DNA from: Selenomonas sp963528755
GTDB taxonomy: Bacteria; Bacillota; Negativicutes; Selenomonadales; Selenomonadaceae
Assembly (NCBI RefSeq): GCF_963528755.1
Contig: NZ_CAURXA010000006.1
Coordinates: 1-64,000 of the forward strand
DNA length: 64,000 bases
Direction: 5' to 3'
Below the pieces are notes generated by a model that saw only the letters and a program-made list of their open reading frames with translations, had not been told where the DNA came from and did no database searches. This document shows, piece after piece, positions 53,827 through 62,911 of this stretch (position 1 is its first letter; every line of letters begins with the position of its first letter). Made by a program: the position numbers and the translations under genes.

Positions 53827-54674
53827 AAAATATCGACTATACATACATGCGCGGCACACCGTTTGAGCGCAAGGCTCTTTCGGACGTCTCGCTGACGATC
53901 GAGGCGGGCAGCTTCACGGCGCTCGCCGGGCATACGGGATCGGGTAAATCGACGCTCGTGCAGCATCTCAACGGCCTTCTGCAGCCCGACAGCGGCACGG
54001 TTCTTGTCGACGGCACGGACATCGGCAAGAAGGGTGCGGAGGCGAAGAAGGCGAAGCGCAGCGTCGGCATGGTCTTCCAGTACCCCGAGCATCAGCTCTT
54101 CGAGGAGACGGTGGAAAAGGATGTCGCGTTTGGCCCTACGCGTCTCGGGCTTTCCGCGCAGGAGACTGAGGAGCGCGTGAGGGCGGCGTTGGACTTCGTG
54201 GGGCTTCCTGTCTCCGAGTTCGGGGCGCGGTCGCCGTTTGCTCTGTCCGGAGGGCAAAGGAGGCGTGCGGCGATCGCAGGCGTTCTGGCGCTCAAGCCGC
54301 GCTATCTCGTGCTCGATGAGCCGACAGCGGGACTCGACCCGCGTGCGAGCGCCGCGCTCCTCGCACGTCTTGCCGAACTGCATGAGCAGGACGGCGTGAC
54401 CATCGTGCTCGTTTCGCACAATATGGACGACATCGCGCACTATGCTGACCGCCTCATCGTCATGCACGCGGGCGGCGTGACGCTCGAAGGTGCGCCGCGC
54501 GAGGTCTTTTTCGCCAAGGAAAGGCTGGCGGAGGCGGGGCTTCGTGCGCCGCATCTCGTCGAGCTTCTGGAGGAACTGCGCGAGAAGGGACTCGACCTCG
54601 ATCCCGCCGCCTTCGACACGGCGGATGGCGCAGCGCGCATCAAAGAGGCTCTGGGGAGGCGAAGACTATGCTGA
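53811..54674 (+). CDS. ecfA2: Energy-coupling factor transporter ATPase EcfA2
   Basis: A 287-residue ATPase. TTG start at 53811 inside ecfA1 (16-nt overlap). Walker A GHTGSGKSTLVQ, Q-loop FQYPEHQLFEETVEKDVAFGP, signature ALSGGQRRRAAIAG, Walker B VLDEPTAGLDP, SHNMDDIA. It pairs with EcfA1 as a heterodimer beneath EcfT. Confidence 0.95.
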   Translation: MSIVLKNIDYTYMRGTPFERKALSDVSLTIEAGSFTALAGHTGSGKSTLVQHLNGLLQPDSGTVLVDGTDIGKKGAEAKKAKRSVGMVFQYPEHQLFEETVEKDVAFGPTRLGLSAQETEERVRAALDFVGLPVSEFGARSPFALSGGQRRRAAIAGVLALKPRYLVLDEPTAGLDPRASAALLARLAELHEQDGVTIVLVSHNMDDIAHYADRLIVMHAGGVTLEGAPREVFFAKERLAEAGLRAPHLVELLEELREKGLDLDPAAFDTADGAARIKEALGRRRLC

Positions 54675-55474
54675 AGGACATCACGCTCGGGCAGTTCTTC
54701 CCGGGCGACTCGCTTCTGCATCGCCTCGATCCACGCACGAAGATCGTCCTGTTGTTCTTCTTCCTTGCGGCGATCTTCATCTTTGACTCGCCGCTCGCTT
54801 ATGCGGCACTGACGGCTTTCACGGCGGCGCTGATTGCCGTCAGCCGTGTGCCGCCCTTCTTGATGCTCAAGGCGCTGAAGCCGCTCTCATGGATCATCGC
54901 CTTCACGTTCGTCATCCACCTCGTGAGCACGCCGGGCGACGCCTTTTTCCATGTATGGCTCTTCGACCTCACTTGGCAGGGAGCGGCGAAGGGCTTCTTC
55001 ATCGCGCTCAGGCTGGCGCTTCTGATTCTCTTGTCCGCGCTCCTCACGTATACGACCTCGCCACTCGCCCTGACCGATGCCTTGGAAACCCTCATGCAGC
55101 CCGCAAAGCGCGTCGGCGTGCCCGCGCACGAGATCGCCATGATGATGACGATCGCTCTGCGTTTTGTGCCGACCTTGATCGAGGAGGCCGACAAGATCAT
55201 GAAGGCGCAGCAGGCGCGTGGCGCGGACTTCACGGAGGGAAGCGTCATCGAGCGCGTCAAGGGGTTCGTGCCCGTGCTCGTGCCGCTCTTCATTTCGGCG
55301 TTTCGCCGCGCCGACGACCTCGCGCTGGCGATGGAGGCGCGCTGCTATCGCGGCGGCGTCGGACGCACGCAGATGAAGGCGCTGCGCATCAGCTCCATCG
55401 ACTATGTCGCCTACGCTTTCGGCGCACTCTTTTTCGCGGCGCTCGCCGCCTTGAAGTTCGGCGGCATCGCATGA
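54668..55474 (+). CDS. ecfT: Energy-coupling factor transporter transmembrane protein EcfT
   Basis: A 268-residue membrane protein with about five helices. SLLHRLDPRTKIV at the start and the two Ala-Arg-Gly coupling motifs: QARGADF in KIMKAQQARGADFTEG, and MEARCYRGG near 218 (ARG replaced by ARC, an ordinary variant). Start overlaps ecfA2 and its stop overlaps truA. Confidence 0.94.
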   Translation: MLKDITLGQFFPGDSLLHRLDPRTKIVLLFFFLAAIFIFDSPLAYAALTAFTAALIAVSRVPPFLMLKALKPLSWIIAFTFVIHLVSTPGDAFFHVWLFDLTWQGAAKGFFIALRLALLILLSALLTYTTSPLALTDALETLMQPAKRVGVPAHEIAMMMTIALRFVPTLIEEADKIMKAQQARGADFTEGSVIERVKGFVPVLVPLFISAFRRADDLALAMEARCYRGGVGRTQMKALRISSIDYVAYAFGALFFAALAALKFGGIA

Positions 55475-56247
55475 AGCGCGAGCATAAGGAGAGGATGAAG
55501 GTGCGCGCGCGCAACATCTGTTTGACCGTCGCCTACGACGGCACGGCGTACCACGGCTTCCAGCGTCAGAGTCCGCCGATTCGCGCCGTGCAGAACATCC
55601 TGGAGGAAAAGCTTGCGCTCGTCTTCGGCGATGCGATCGAACTGGCGGCGGCAGGACGCACCGATGCGGGTGTTCACGCCATGGGGCAGGTCGTGAACTT
55701 CTTTACGGACGGGCGCATCCCGACAGAGCGCATCGTGCGTGCGATGAATAGCGTTTTGCCGCCCGATATCGTCGTCAAGGCGGTGCGGGAAGAAGGGCGT
55801 GACTTCTCCGCACGTCACAGCGCGAAGAGCAAGTCGTATATCTATCGCATACAGGAGGGCGAGACGCCGAACCCGTTCAGCGAGCGCTACGCTTGGTACG
55901 TCGGCACGCCGCTCGACCTTGCCGCGATGAACGAGGCGGCGGCGCTGCTCCTCGGCACGCACGACTTTTCGGCGTTTCGTGCCGCAGGCGGTGCGCCGAT
56001 GCTGCCCGTGCGCACGATGTACAGCGCCGAAGGCAGACGCATCGAGAGCGAGAGGATTGAGTTTCGCTTCCATGCGAACGGCTTCCTCTACCACATGGCG
56101 CGCAACATCGTCGGCACGCTCGTCGATGTCGGCAGGGGGCGGCGCACGCGGGCGGACTTCGCCGCGATTCTCGCGAGCCGCGAGCGAAAGCGTGCCTCGG
56201 CGACTGCGCCTGCACGCGGCTTGTTTTTGGAAAGCGTCGTGTATTGA
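55471..56247 (+). CDS. truA: tRNA pseudouridine synthase A
   Basis: A 258-residue enzyme: YDGTAYHGFQRQ, catalytic Asp in AAGRTDAGVHAMGQV, FSARHSAKSKSYIYRI and RNIVGTLVDVGRG. It makes pseudouridine at positions 38-40 of the tRNA anticodon arm. ATG at 55471 overlaps the ecfT stop (ATGA); an alternative ATG at 55495 is possible. ecfA1-ecfA2-ecfT-truA order is conserved in Firmicutes. Confidence 0.95.
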   Translation: MKREHKERMKVRARNICLTVAYDGTAYHGFQRQSPPIRAVQNILEEKLALVFGDAIELAAAGRTDAGVHAMGQVVNFFTDGRIPTERIVRAMNSVLPPDIVVKAVREEGRDFSARHSAKSKSYIYRIQEGETPNPFSERYAWYVGTPLDLAAMNEAAALLLGTHDFSAFRAAGGAPMLPVRTMYSAEGRRIESERIEFRFHANGFLYHMARNIVGTLVDVGRGRRTRADFAAILASRERKRASATAPARGLFLESVVY

Positions 56248-56285
56248 ATACGAAGGATTTATTCCCCAGAAAGGCGCGGATGTGT

Positions 56286-56403
56286 TATAATGAATCGAGT
56301 GCACGATGTCTGCTTTTTGAATATTATACACTTCCCTGCCATAAAAACGGCCGATAGGTTTAGCCTTCGGCTCGATTTTTTAGGATTCATAGTAGACAGC
56401 GTG
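56286..56403 (+). ncRNA. Structured leader upstream of gatCAB
   Basis: After a perfect TATAAT (56286-56291) the leader has a long-range stem: 56302-56314 (CACGATGTCTGCT) with 56391-56403 (AGTAGACAGCGTG), one mismatch and one G-U pair; then TGAAT (56317-56321) with ATTCA (56385-56389). Inside is AGCC-TTC-GGCT followed by a six-T run. No T-box sequence (GGTGG-type) is visible. Class and ligand unknown. Confidence 0.45.
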
Positions 56404-56434
56404 TAACAACAGTCATTATATGGATGGTGAGAAG

Positions 56435-56725
56435 ATGAAAGTCACGGAGAAGGATTTGGCGGATGTCGCTGTCCTGTCGCGCCTCTCGATTGCAGAGGGG
56501 GAGAGGGAAAAGTATCTTGGGCAGCTCGACGCCTTTTTGCAGTATGTCGAGAACCTTGACGGTGTCGATACGGCAGAGGTTCAGCCGACGACGTATGCCC
56601 TGCCGATGCAGAATGTCTTTCGTGCCGACGAGGTGAAGCCTTCGCTCGCACGAGAAGCGGCGCTTTCCAACGCGCCTTTGGCGGACGATGGTTATTTCAA
56701 AGTGCCGAAGATTCTGGAAGGCTGA
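56435..56725 (+). CDS. gatC: Aspartyl/glutamyl-tRNA amidotransferase subunit C
   Basis: A 96-residue protein. ATG at 56435 chosen behind GGTGAGAAG-like bases; an ATG at 56420 is less likely. Typical GatC: VTEKDLADVAVLSRL, LDAFLQYVENLDGVDT, VFRADEV and ending YFKVPKILE. It stabilises the GatA-GatB complex. Confidence 0.95.
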   Translation: MKVTEKDLADVAVLSRLSIAEGEREKYLGQLDAFLQYVENLDGVDTAEVQPTTYALPMQNVFRADEVKPSLAREAALSNAPLADDGYFKVPKILEG

Positions 56726-56737
56726 GGAGGAACCTAG

Positions 56738-58210
56738 GTGAAACTTTACGACAAGGCAGCGCATGAGCTTCATGATTTGCTGCAAAAGAAAGAAATCTCC
56801 TCGACCGAACTGACGAAGGACGTGCTCGCACGCATGGACGAGATCGAGGGAGAAGTCGGGGCGTATTTGACGCAGACGCGAGAGACGGCGCTCTTGCAGG
56901 CGGCAAGCGCTGATGAGAAGATCGCGCGCGGCGAGCGGATCGCTTTTTTGGAGGGTATCCCCGGCGCGATCAAGGATAACATCTGCACGAAGGGCGTCAA
57001 GACGACGTGCGCTTCTAAGATTTTGGAGAACTTCGTGCCTCCCTACGATGCTACGGTCATGGAAAAGATTGCCGCAGAGCATCCTGTCATCTTAGGAAAA
57101 CTCAACATGGATGAGTTCGCGATGGGCGGTTCGACAGAGAATTCCGCTTATCAGAAGACGCACAATCCGTGGAATCTCGACTGCGTGCCCGGCGGCAGTT
57201 CGGGCGGCAGCGCGGCGGCGGTCGCTGCAGGTACGGCGGTCTGGGCGATCGGTTCCGATACGGGCGGCTCGATTCGCCAGCCAGCGTCGTTCTGCGGCGT
57301 CGTCGGCATGAAGCCAACGTATGGCCGCGTCTCGCGCTATGGTCTCGTCGCCTATGCGTCGTCGCTCGACCAGATCGGCCCCGTGACGCGCGATGTGACG
57401 GATTGTGCGCATGTGCTGAATGTCATCGCTGGACACGATGCGATGGATTCGACCTCCAGCACCGCGCCCGTGCCCGATTATACGAAGGCACTGACCGAGG
57501 ACGTGAAGGGCCTCAAGATCGGTCTGCCGAAGGAATACTTTGTCAAGGGCATGGACGCCGACGTAGAAAAGGCGATTCGCAAGGCGATTGCGGATTTTGA
57601 GGCGATGGGCGCTGAGGTCACGGAAATCACTCTGCCGCATACGGATTATGCGATTTCGACGTATTACCTCATTGCGCCGGCGGAAGCCGCGACGAACCTT
57701 GAGCGTTACGACGGTGTGAGCTACGGTGCACGCGTCGATGGCGTGGACATCGTCGAGATGATGACGAATACGCGCAGCGAGAAGTTCGGCGAGGAGGTCA
57801 AGCGCCGCATCATGATCGGCAACTATGCACTTTCTGCGGGCTATTATGATGCGTACTATCTCAAGGCGCTGAAGGTGCGCACGCTCGTGCAGCAGGATTT
57901 CACCGACGCCTTCAAAAAGGTCGATGTCATCATGGCACCGACAGCGCCGACGCCGGCCTTCAAGATCGGCGAGATGGTTTCCGACCCGCTGAAGATGTAT
58001 CTGCAGGATATTTGCACCGTGCCTTTGAACCTCGCAGGTCTGCCAGGCATCTCCGTGCCCTGTGGCTACTCGGCGAAGGGCATGCCCATCGGTCTGCAGA
58101 TCATCGGCAAGGCGCTGGCGGAGGAAACGATTCTGCGCGCCGCCTACGCTTATGAGCAGGCGCATTCCTTCCATAAGGATAGGGCGGAGATCGGGGAGGT
58201 GAAGGCATGA
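56738..58210 (+). CDS. gatA: Aspartyl/glutamyl-tRNA amidotransferase subunit A
   Basis: A 490-residue amidase. GTG start behind GAGGAGG. The Ser-cisSer-Lys triad is in GIPGAIKDNICTKG (Lys), PGGSSGGSAAAVAAGT and GSDTGGSIRQPASFCG. It releases ammonia from glutamine for transamidation of Glu-tRNA(Gln) (and Asp-tRNA(Asn)). Twelve nt after gatC. Confidence 0.97.
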   Translation: MKLYDKAAHELHDLLQKKEISSTELTKDVLARMDEIEGEVGAYLTQTRETALLQAASADEKIARGERIAFLEGIPGAIKDNICTKGVKTTCASKILENFVPPYDATVMEKIAAEHPVILGKLNMDEFAMGGSTENSAYQKTHNPWNLDCVPGGSSGGSAAAVAAGTAVWAIGSDTGGSIRQPASFCGVVGMKPTYGRVSRYGLVAYASSLDQIGPVTRDVTDCAHVLNVIAGHDAMDSTSSTAPVPDYTKALTEDVKGLKIGLPKEYFVKGMDADVEKAIRKAIADFEAMGAEVTEITLPHTDYAISTYYLIAPAEAATNLERYDGVSYGARVDGVDIVEMMTNTRSEKFGEEVKRRIMIGNYALSAGYYDAYYLKALKVRTLVQQDFTDAFKKVDVIMAPTAPTPAFKIGEMVSDPLKMYLQDICTVPLNLAGLPGISVPCGYSAKGMPIGLQIIGKALAEETILRAAYAYEQAHSFHKDRAEIGEVKA

Positions 58211-59646
58211 ATTACGAAGCAGTCATCGGTCTTGAGATTCACAGTGAGCTCAAGACGAACACGAAGATTTTCTGCGGCTGCGCCACGAAGTTCGGCGCCG
58301 AGCAGAATACGCATGTCTGCCCCGTTTGCCTTGGGCTGCCCGGCGTCCTGCCCGTGCTTAACAAGCGCGTTGTCGAGTTTGCCATCAAAGCGGGTCTTGC
58401 ACTCAACTGCACGATCAACAAGTACAGCAAATTCGACCGAAAGAACTACTATTATCCCGATTTGCCGAAGAACTTCCAGACCTCGCAGTACGATCTGCCG
58501 ATTGCTGAGCATGGTTACGTCGATATTGAGACGGAGAACGGCACGAAGCGCATCCGCATCCTGCGCATCCACATGGAAGAGGACGCGGGCAAGCTTGTCC
58601 ATTCGGGCGCTACGATCACGGACTCTTTGACATCGAACGTCGATTACAACCGCACGGGCGTGCCGCTCATCGAGATCGTTTCCGAGCCGGACATGTCGAC
58701 GCCCGAGGAAGCGCGCGCCTACATGGAGAAGATCAAGTCGATTCTCGAATACATCGACGTTTCCAACTGCCGCATGGAAGAGGGCAATCTGCGCGCCGAC
58801 CTTAATATCTCGCTTCGTCCCGCAAGGGAGAAGACACTTGGCACGAAGGCGGAGATGAAGAACATCAACTCCTTCAAGGCGGTTGAGGACGCTCTTTCCT
58901 ACGAGATTGAGCGCCAGGAGGAAATCCTCGAAGACGGTGGTCATATCGTGCAGGAAACGCGCACATGGGATCCCGAGCGCGGCGTCACGAAGTCCATGCG
59001 CTCGAAGGAAGAGGCGCATGATTACCGCTACATGCCGGAGCCGGATCTCGTGCCCATCGTGACCACGGAAGAGGAAATCGAGGCGTACCGCAAGGGTCTG
59101 CCCGAGCTGCCCGATGCACGCCGCGAACGCTACATGAAGGAGTTCGGCCTGTCGGCTTACGATGCGGGCATCATCACGGCGTCGCGGGCGATGGCGGAAT
59201 ACTTCGAGGCTTGCCTTGCGGGTGGCGCCGACGCGAAGAGCGCGGCAAACTGGATTATGGGCGACCTCGCGAAGAACCTCAATGCCGAGGGCAAGACGAT
59301 CGAGGAATCGCCGGTCGAAGCCTCGCGTCTCGCGCAGATGCTCGCGCTCATCGAAAAGGGCACGATCTCGTCGAAGATCGCCAAAAAGGTTTTTGCTGAG
59401 ATGTGGACGTCGAGCGATGCGCCCGAGAAGATCGTCGAGGACAAGGGACTCGTGCAGATCACGGACACGAAGGCGATCGAGGCGATCGTCGACGCCGTCA
59501 TCGCAGCCAATCCAAAGCCTGTCGCCGACTACAAGAGCGGCAACAAGAAGGCGCTCGGCGCTCTCGTCGGTCAGGTTATGAAGCAGTCAAAGGGAAAGGC
59601 GAATCCGCAGATGGTCAACCAGCTACTGGCGGACAAGCTGAGCTAA
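58207..59646 (+). CDS. gatB: Aspartyl/glutamyl-tRNA amidotransferase subunit B
   Basis: A 479-residue protein with VIGLEIHSELKT, the zinc ligands CGC ... CPVCLGLPG, and the DYNRTGVPLIEIVSEPD block, ending in the YqeY-like tail domain. It activates the misacylated tRNA by phosphorylation. ATG overlaps gatA (ATGA). Confidence 0.97.
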   Translation: MNYEAVIGLEIHSELKTNTKIFCGCATKFGAEQNTHVCPVCLGLPGVLPVLNKRVVEFAIKAGLALNCTINKYSKFDRKNYYYPDLPKNFQTSQYDLPIAEHGYVDIETENGTKRIRILRIHMEEDAGKLVHSGATITDSLTSNVDYNRTGVPLIEIVSEPDMSTPEEARAYMEKIKSILEYIDVSNCRMEEGNLRADLNISLRPAREKTLGTKAEMKNINSFKAVEDALSYEIERQEEILEDGGHIVQETRTWDPERGVTKSMRSKEEAHDYRYMPEPDLVPIVTTEEEIEAYRKGLPELPDARRERYMKEFGLSAYDAGIITASRAMAEYFEACLAGGADAKSAANWIMGDLAKNLNAEGKTIEESPVEASRLAQMLALIEKGTISSKIAKKVFAEMWTSSDAPEKIVEDKGLVQITDTKAIEAIVDAVIAANPKPVADYKSGNKKALGALVGQVMKQSKGKANPQMVNQLLADKLS

Positions 59647-59657
59647 TAAAGTGTTTG

Positions 59658-59705
59658 AAGGGGCAGTGCATGAGTCGGATCTGACACATGCACTGCCCTT
59701 TTTTA
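59658..59705 (+). terminator. Terminator after gatB
   Basis: AAGGGGCAGTGCATG (59658-59672) pairs with CATGCACTGCCCTT (59687-59700), then a T-run. Confidence 0.93.
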
Positions 59706-59744
59706 CCTAAATTTCCCACAGGCATACGACAATAAGAAAATACA

Positions 59745-59774
59745 TTGACTTTTTCCATCTGCTTCATATACAAT
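59745..59774 (+). promoter_or_regulatory. Predicted promoter of dapB-asd
   Basis: TTGACT (59745-59750) with TATACA (59767-59772, 16-nt spacer) or TACAAT (59769-59774, 18-nt). Confidence 0.6.
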
Positions 59775-59833
59775 AGATGCACATTGGTCTTGCGCGTTTT
59801 CTTCGCAAGGCTTGCTTGAAGGGGGCGCATATC

Positions 59834-60625
59834 TTGGTAAAGGTGTTGGTCAGCGGGGCCTGCGGCCGCATGGGACAGGCTGTCGTTAAGGCAGTGCTCG
59901 CGGATGCAGAGCTGTCTCTCGTCGCTGCTGTCGATGTGCACGGCGGCGGAGATGCGGGAGAGATCGCAGGCTGCGGCAAATGCGGCGTGACGGTGGTGAC
60001 GGATCTCGCGCAGGCGCTCTTAGAGGCAAAGCCGGATGTCATGGTGGATTTCACGCGGCCGGACGCCGTGTTTTCCAACGCGATGCTCGCCGTGCAGCAT
60101 GGGGTCTCGCCCGTCATCGGCACGACGGGCATGACGGCGGACGAAAAGGCGCAGCTCGAAGCGCTGTCGTTGGATAAGAAGACGCCGGTATTTCTTGCAC
60201 CGAACTTCGCCATCGGCGCAGTCCTCATGATGCTCATGAGCCGTCAGGCGGCGAAGTACATGCCGCACGTCGAGATCATCGAGCTGCACCATGACAACAA
60301 GCTTGACGCACCGTCAGGCACAGCCTTGCAGACGGCGGAACTGATCAAGGAGGCGCGTGCGTCCGTGCGGCAGGGGCATCCCGATGAGAAGGAGAAGCTT
60401 CCAGGCGCACGCGGCGCTGAGGTCGACGGCATGAGGATTCACAGCGTGCGTCTGCCCGGCTTCGTTGCGCATCAGGAAGTCATCTTCGGCGGTCTTGGTC
60501 AGACACTGACGATCCGCCATGACTCCATCAACCGCGAGTCGTTCATGCCGGGCGTCGTGCTCGCTTGCAAGAAGGTCAGGGAGCTTGCGGGTCTCGTCGT
60601 CGGCTTGGAGAAACTGCTCGATTGA
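59834..60625 (+). CDS. dapB: 4-hydroxy-tetrahydrodipicolinate reductase
   Basis: A 263-residue enzyme. TTG at 59834 behind GGGGGCGC gives the normal N-terminus VKVLVSGACGRMGQ. VDFTRPDAVFSN, GTTGMTADE and ELHHDNKLDAPSGTALQTAE (catalytic His and Lys) are present. It makes tetrahydrodipicolinate for diaminopimelate and lysine. Confidence 0.96.
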   Translation: MVKVLVSGACGRMGQAVVKAVLADAELSLVAAVDVHGGGDAGEIAGCGKCGVTVVTDLAQALLEAKPDVMVDFTRPDAVFSNAMLAVQHGVSPVIGTTGMTADEKAQLEALSLDKKTPVFLAPNFAIGAVLMMLMSRQAAKYMPHVEIIELHHDNKLDAPSGTALQTAELIKEARASVRQGHPDEKEKLPGARGAEVDGMRIHSVRLPGFVAHQEVIFGGLGQTLTIRHDSINRESFMPGVVLACKKVRELAGLVVGLEKLLD

Positions 60626-60658
60626 TGTCGGCAGGAAAAAATTACAGGAGATGGCAGC

Positions 60659-61693
60659 ATGAAGAAATATAATGTGGCAATCATGGGCGCGACGGGCGCC
60701 GTGGGGCAGGAATTTTTGAACCTCATCGAAGAGCGCAAGTTCCCATTTGCAGAGCTTCGCTTGCTTGCGTCCTCGCGCTCGGCGGGCAAGAAGATCGCCT
60801 TCATGGGCAAGGAATACACGGTAGAGGAGACGCGCGAGGATTCTTTCAAGGGTATTGACATCGCGCTCTTTGCGGGCGGCGGCGCGAGCAAGACATTTGC
60901 ACCTGCTGCTGTGAAGGCGGGCGCTGTTGTCATTGACAATTCGAGCACGTTCCGCATGGACAAGGATGTGCCGCTCGTCGTGCCCGAGGTCAACCCCGAG
61001 GCTTTGAAGGAGCACAAGGGCATCATCGCGAATCCGAACTGCTCGACGATCATCATGGTCATGGCGCTGAAGCCGCTTCGCAATCTCGCGCCCATCAAGC
61101 GCGTCGTCGTCTCGACATATCAGGCCGTTTCAGGCGGCGGCAAGGAGGCGATGGCGGAGCTTGAGGAACAGGTCGAGGCCATCGTAGCGAAGAAGCCCGT
61201 GAAGGCGGAGATCTTGCCGGGCGCATCGCTCAAGAAGCACTATCAGATTGCTTTCAACCTGATTCCGCAGATCGACATCTTCAAGGAAAATCTCTACACG
61301 AAGGAAGAAATGAAGATGATCGACGAGACGCGCAAGATTCTTTCCGAGCCTGACTTGCGCGTGACGGCGACGACGGTTCGTGTGCCCGTCTATCGCAGTC
61401 ATGCGGAGTCGGTCAACATTGAATTTGCGGAAGCGGTCAGTGTCGAGGCAGCGCGAAAGGCGATCGCCGCCTTCCCCGGCGCTGCCCTAAACGACGATCC
61501 CGATGAGCAGGCTTACCCGATGCCGCTCTTCACCTCGGGCAAGGACGACGTCGAGGTCGGGCGCATCCGTCTCGACGAATCGGTCGAGCACGGTCTGAAC
61601 CTCTGGGTCTGCGGCGACCAGATCCGCAAGGGCGCGGCGCTCAATGCGCTGCAGATCGCCGAGTACATGATCGAGCATGGGATGATCGGCTGA
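60659..61693 (+). CDS. asd: Aspartate-semialdehyde dehydrogenase
   Basis: A 344-residue enzyme: GATGAVGQEFLNLIEER, the catalytic Cys in NPNCSTIIMV, VSTYQAVSGGGKEAM and the RVPVYRSHAESVNIEF substrate His. It makes aspartate semialdehyde for lysine/DAP, threonine and methionine; in this organism it would also feed the carboxyspermidine route. ATG at 60659, 33 nt after dapB. Confidence 0.96.
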   Translation: MKKYNVAIMGATGAVGQEFLNLIEERKFPFAELRLLASSRSAGKKIAFMGKEYTVEETREDSFKGIDIALFAGGGASKTFAPAAVKAGAVVIDNSSTFRMDKDVPLVVPEVNPEALKEHKGIIANPNCSTIIMVMALKPLRNLAPIKRVVVSTYQAVSGGGKEAMAELEEQVEAIVAKKPVKAEILPGASLKKHYQIAFNLIPQIDIFKENLYTKEEMKMIDETRKILSEPDLRVTATTVRVPVYRSHAESVNIEFAEAVSVEAARKAIAAFPGAALNDDPDEQAYPMPLFTSGKDDVEVGRIRLDESVEHGLNLWVCGDQIRKGAALNALQIAEYMIEHGMIG

Positions 61694-61735
61694 AGATGCA
61701 GATGCGAGCATTTCCGATGGGAGGCACAGCAAGAG

Positions 61736-61999
61736 ATGGTCAGCGATGAAACGATGATGTTCCGCTTCGGCGCGGAAGAAAACAAGGCTGAGGTCATCAT
61801 TCGCGAGGCTTGCGAAGCGATGGAAGAAAAGGGCTACAATCCGATCAACCAGCTTGTCGGATACCTTCTTTCCGGCGATCCTGCCTATGTGACGAGCTAC
61901 AAGGAGGCGCGCAGTAAGGTGCGAAAGCTGGAGCGTGACGAGCTTTTGGAAGAGCTCGTGCATTTCTATATCGAGGCGCATCGGGAGAAGAAGGCGTGA
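61736..61999 (+). CDS. ireB: IreB-family regulatory phosphoprotein
   Basis: An 87-residue protein with the UPF0297 signature: SDETMMFRFG, ALKEKGYNPINQLVGY-type segment (here AMEEKGYNPINQLVGYLLSGDPAYVTSY). IreB is a substrate of the IreK/PASTA kinase affecting cephalosporin resistance in enterococci. Conserved order with ruvX and DUF1292. Confidence 0.94.
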   Translation: MVSDETMMFRFGAEENKAEVIIREACEAMEEKGYNPINQLVGYLLSGDPAYVTSYKEARSKVRKLERDELLEELVHFYIEAHREKKA

Positions 62000-62445
62000 A
62001 GAAGCGGATTCTTGCGCTCGACGTCGGCGACCGTACGATCGGCGTCGCCGCGAGCGATGCGCTCGGGCTCACGGCGCAGGGCGTTGAGACGATTCGGCGC
62101 AAGTCGTGGGACAAGGATTTCGCGCGTCTCAAGGAACTGATGGAGCTTTACGAGACGGACACCTTCATCGTCGGCTTGCCGAAGAACATGAACGGCACGC
62201 AGGGCGAGCGCTGCGACGTCGTGCGCGACTTCGCACAGAGACTGCAGAAGAAGTTCAAGGGCAGCCAGGTCGTCTTTTGGGACGAACGGCTTTCGACCGT
62301 GGCGGCGGAGCGCTCGCTGATCGCGGCCGACGTGAGCCGCGCCAAGCGTCGCAAGGTTATAGACAAGATGGCGGCCGTATTCATCTTGCAGGGATATTTG
62401 GATAATCTAGGGATGCGCGTCGGCGCAGTCCCAGAAGAGAAATGA
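61996..62445 (+). CDS. ruvX: Holliday-junction resolvase-like RuvX/YqgF
   Basis: A 149-residue RNase H-fold nuclease: LALDVGDRTIGVAASD with the catalytic Asp, GLPKNMNGTQGERC, and WDERLSTVAAERSL. It trims pre-16S rRNA and may act on junctions. GTG start at 61996 overlaps ireB by 4 nt. Confidence 0.94.
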   Translation: MKKRILALDVGDRTIGVAASDALGLTAQGVETIRRKSWDKDFARLKELMELYETDTFIVGLPKNMNGTQGERCDVVRDFAQRLQKKFKGSQVVFWDERLSTVAAERSLIAADVSRAKRRKVIDKMAAVFILQGYLDNLGMRVGAVPEEK

Positions 62446-62455
62446 GGAAAAAGAT

Positions 62456-62794
62456 ATGTCGGACAAGGAAAAAGAAATTTTGGACGAGGATGCGGACGTC
62501 ATTGTCGAGATGACGGACGAAGAGGGAAATAGCTACTATTACCGTGAGGAAATGATCATCCCTGTCGGTGATGACAAATTCGCGCTGCTCATCGGCATCC
62601 ATGACGAGGAAGAGGAAGAGGAGCATGCGCACAGCTGTGGCTGCGGCTGCGGTGAGCACGATGAGGATGTACTCATCGCCAAGGTCATCATGGGCGATGA
62701 TGGTGAAGAGGAATACGTCGAGCCTACGGACGAGGAATTTGACGCTGTGCAGCGTGCTTATGACGCGCTGATGGATGACGAAGAGGAAGACTGA
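62456..62794 (+). CDS. DUF1292 family acidic protein with Cys/His-rich loop
   Basis: A 112-residue, very acidic protein with the DUF1292 core (VEMTDEEGNSYYYREEMIIPVGDDKFALLIG). Unlike the usual short forms, it carries an insert HAHSCGCGCGEHDED that could bind metal, and a second half VLIAKVIMGDDGEEEYVEPTDEEF. Ten nt after ruvX. Function unknown. Confidence 0.85.
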   Translation: MSDKEKEILDEDADVIVEMTDEEGNSYYYREEMIIPVGDDKFALLIGIHDEEEEEEHAHSCGCGCGEHDEDVLIAKVIMGDDGEEEYVEPTDEEFDAVQRAYDALMDDEEED

Positions 62795-62812
62795 CGATTC
62801 ATGAGAGGAAGT

Positions 62813-62841
62813 GCCGACGCTGATGAAGCGTCGGCTTTTTC
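62813..62841 (+). terminator. Terminator after the DUF1292 gene
   Basis: GCCGACGCT (62813-62821) with AGCGTCGGC (62827-62835), then five T. Confidence 0.92.
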
Positions 62842-62849
62842 TATGCCTG

Positions 62850-62878
62850 TTGTAATTTTTACAGGTATTGCGTATAAT
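62850..62878 (+). promoter_or_regulatory. Predicted promoter of mltG
   Basis: TTGTAA (62850-62855), 17-nt spacer, perfect TATAAT (62873-62878). Confidence 0.7.
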
Positions 62879-62911
62879 GGGATTGGAAATAGAATGGAAG
62901 GGGATGTTTTT

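Noticed and set aside
56286..56434. T-box leader for gatCAB
   Set aside because: No T-box consensus and no plausible specifier/antiterminator arrangement found.
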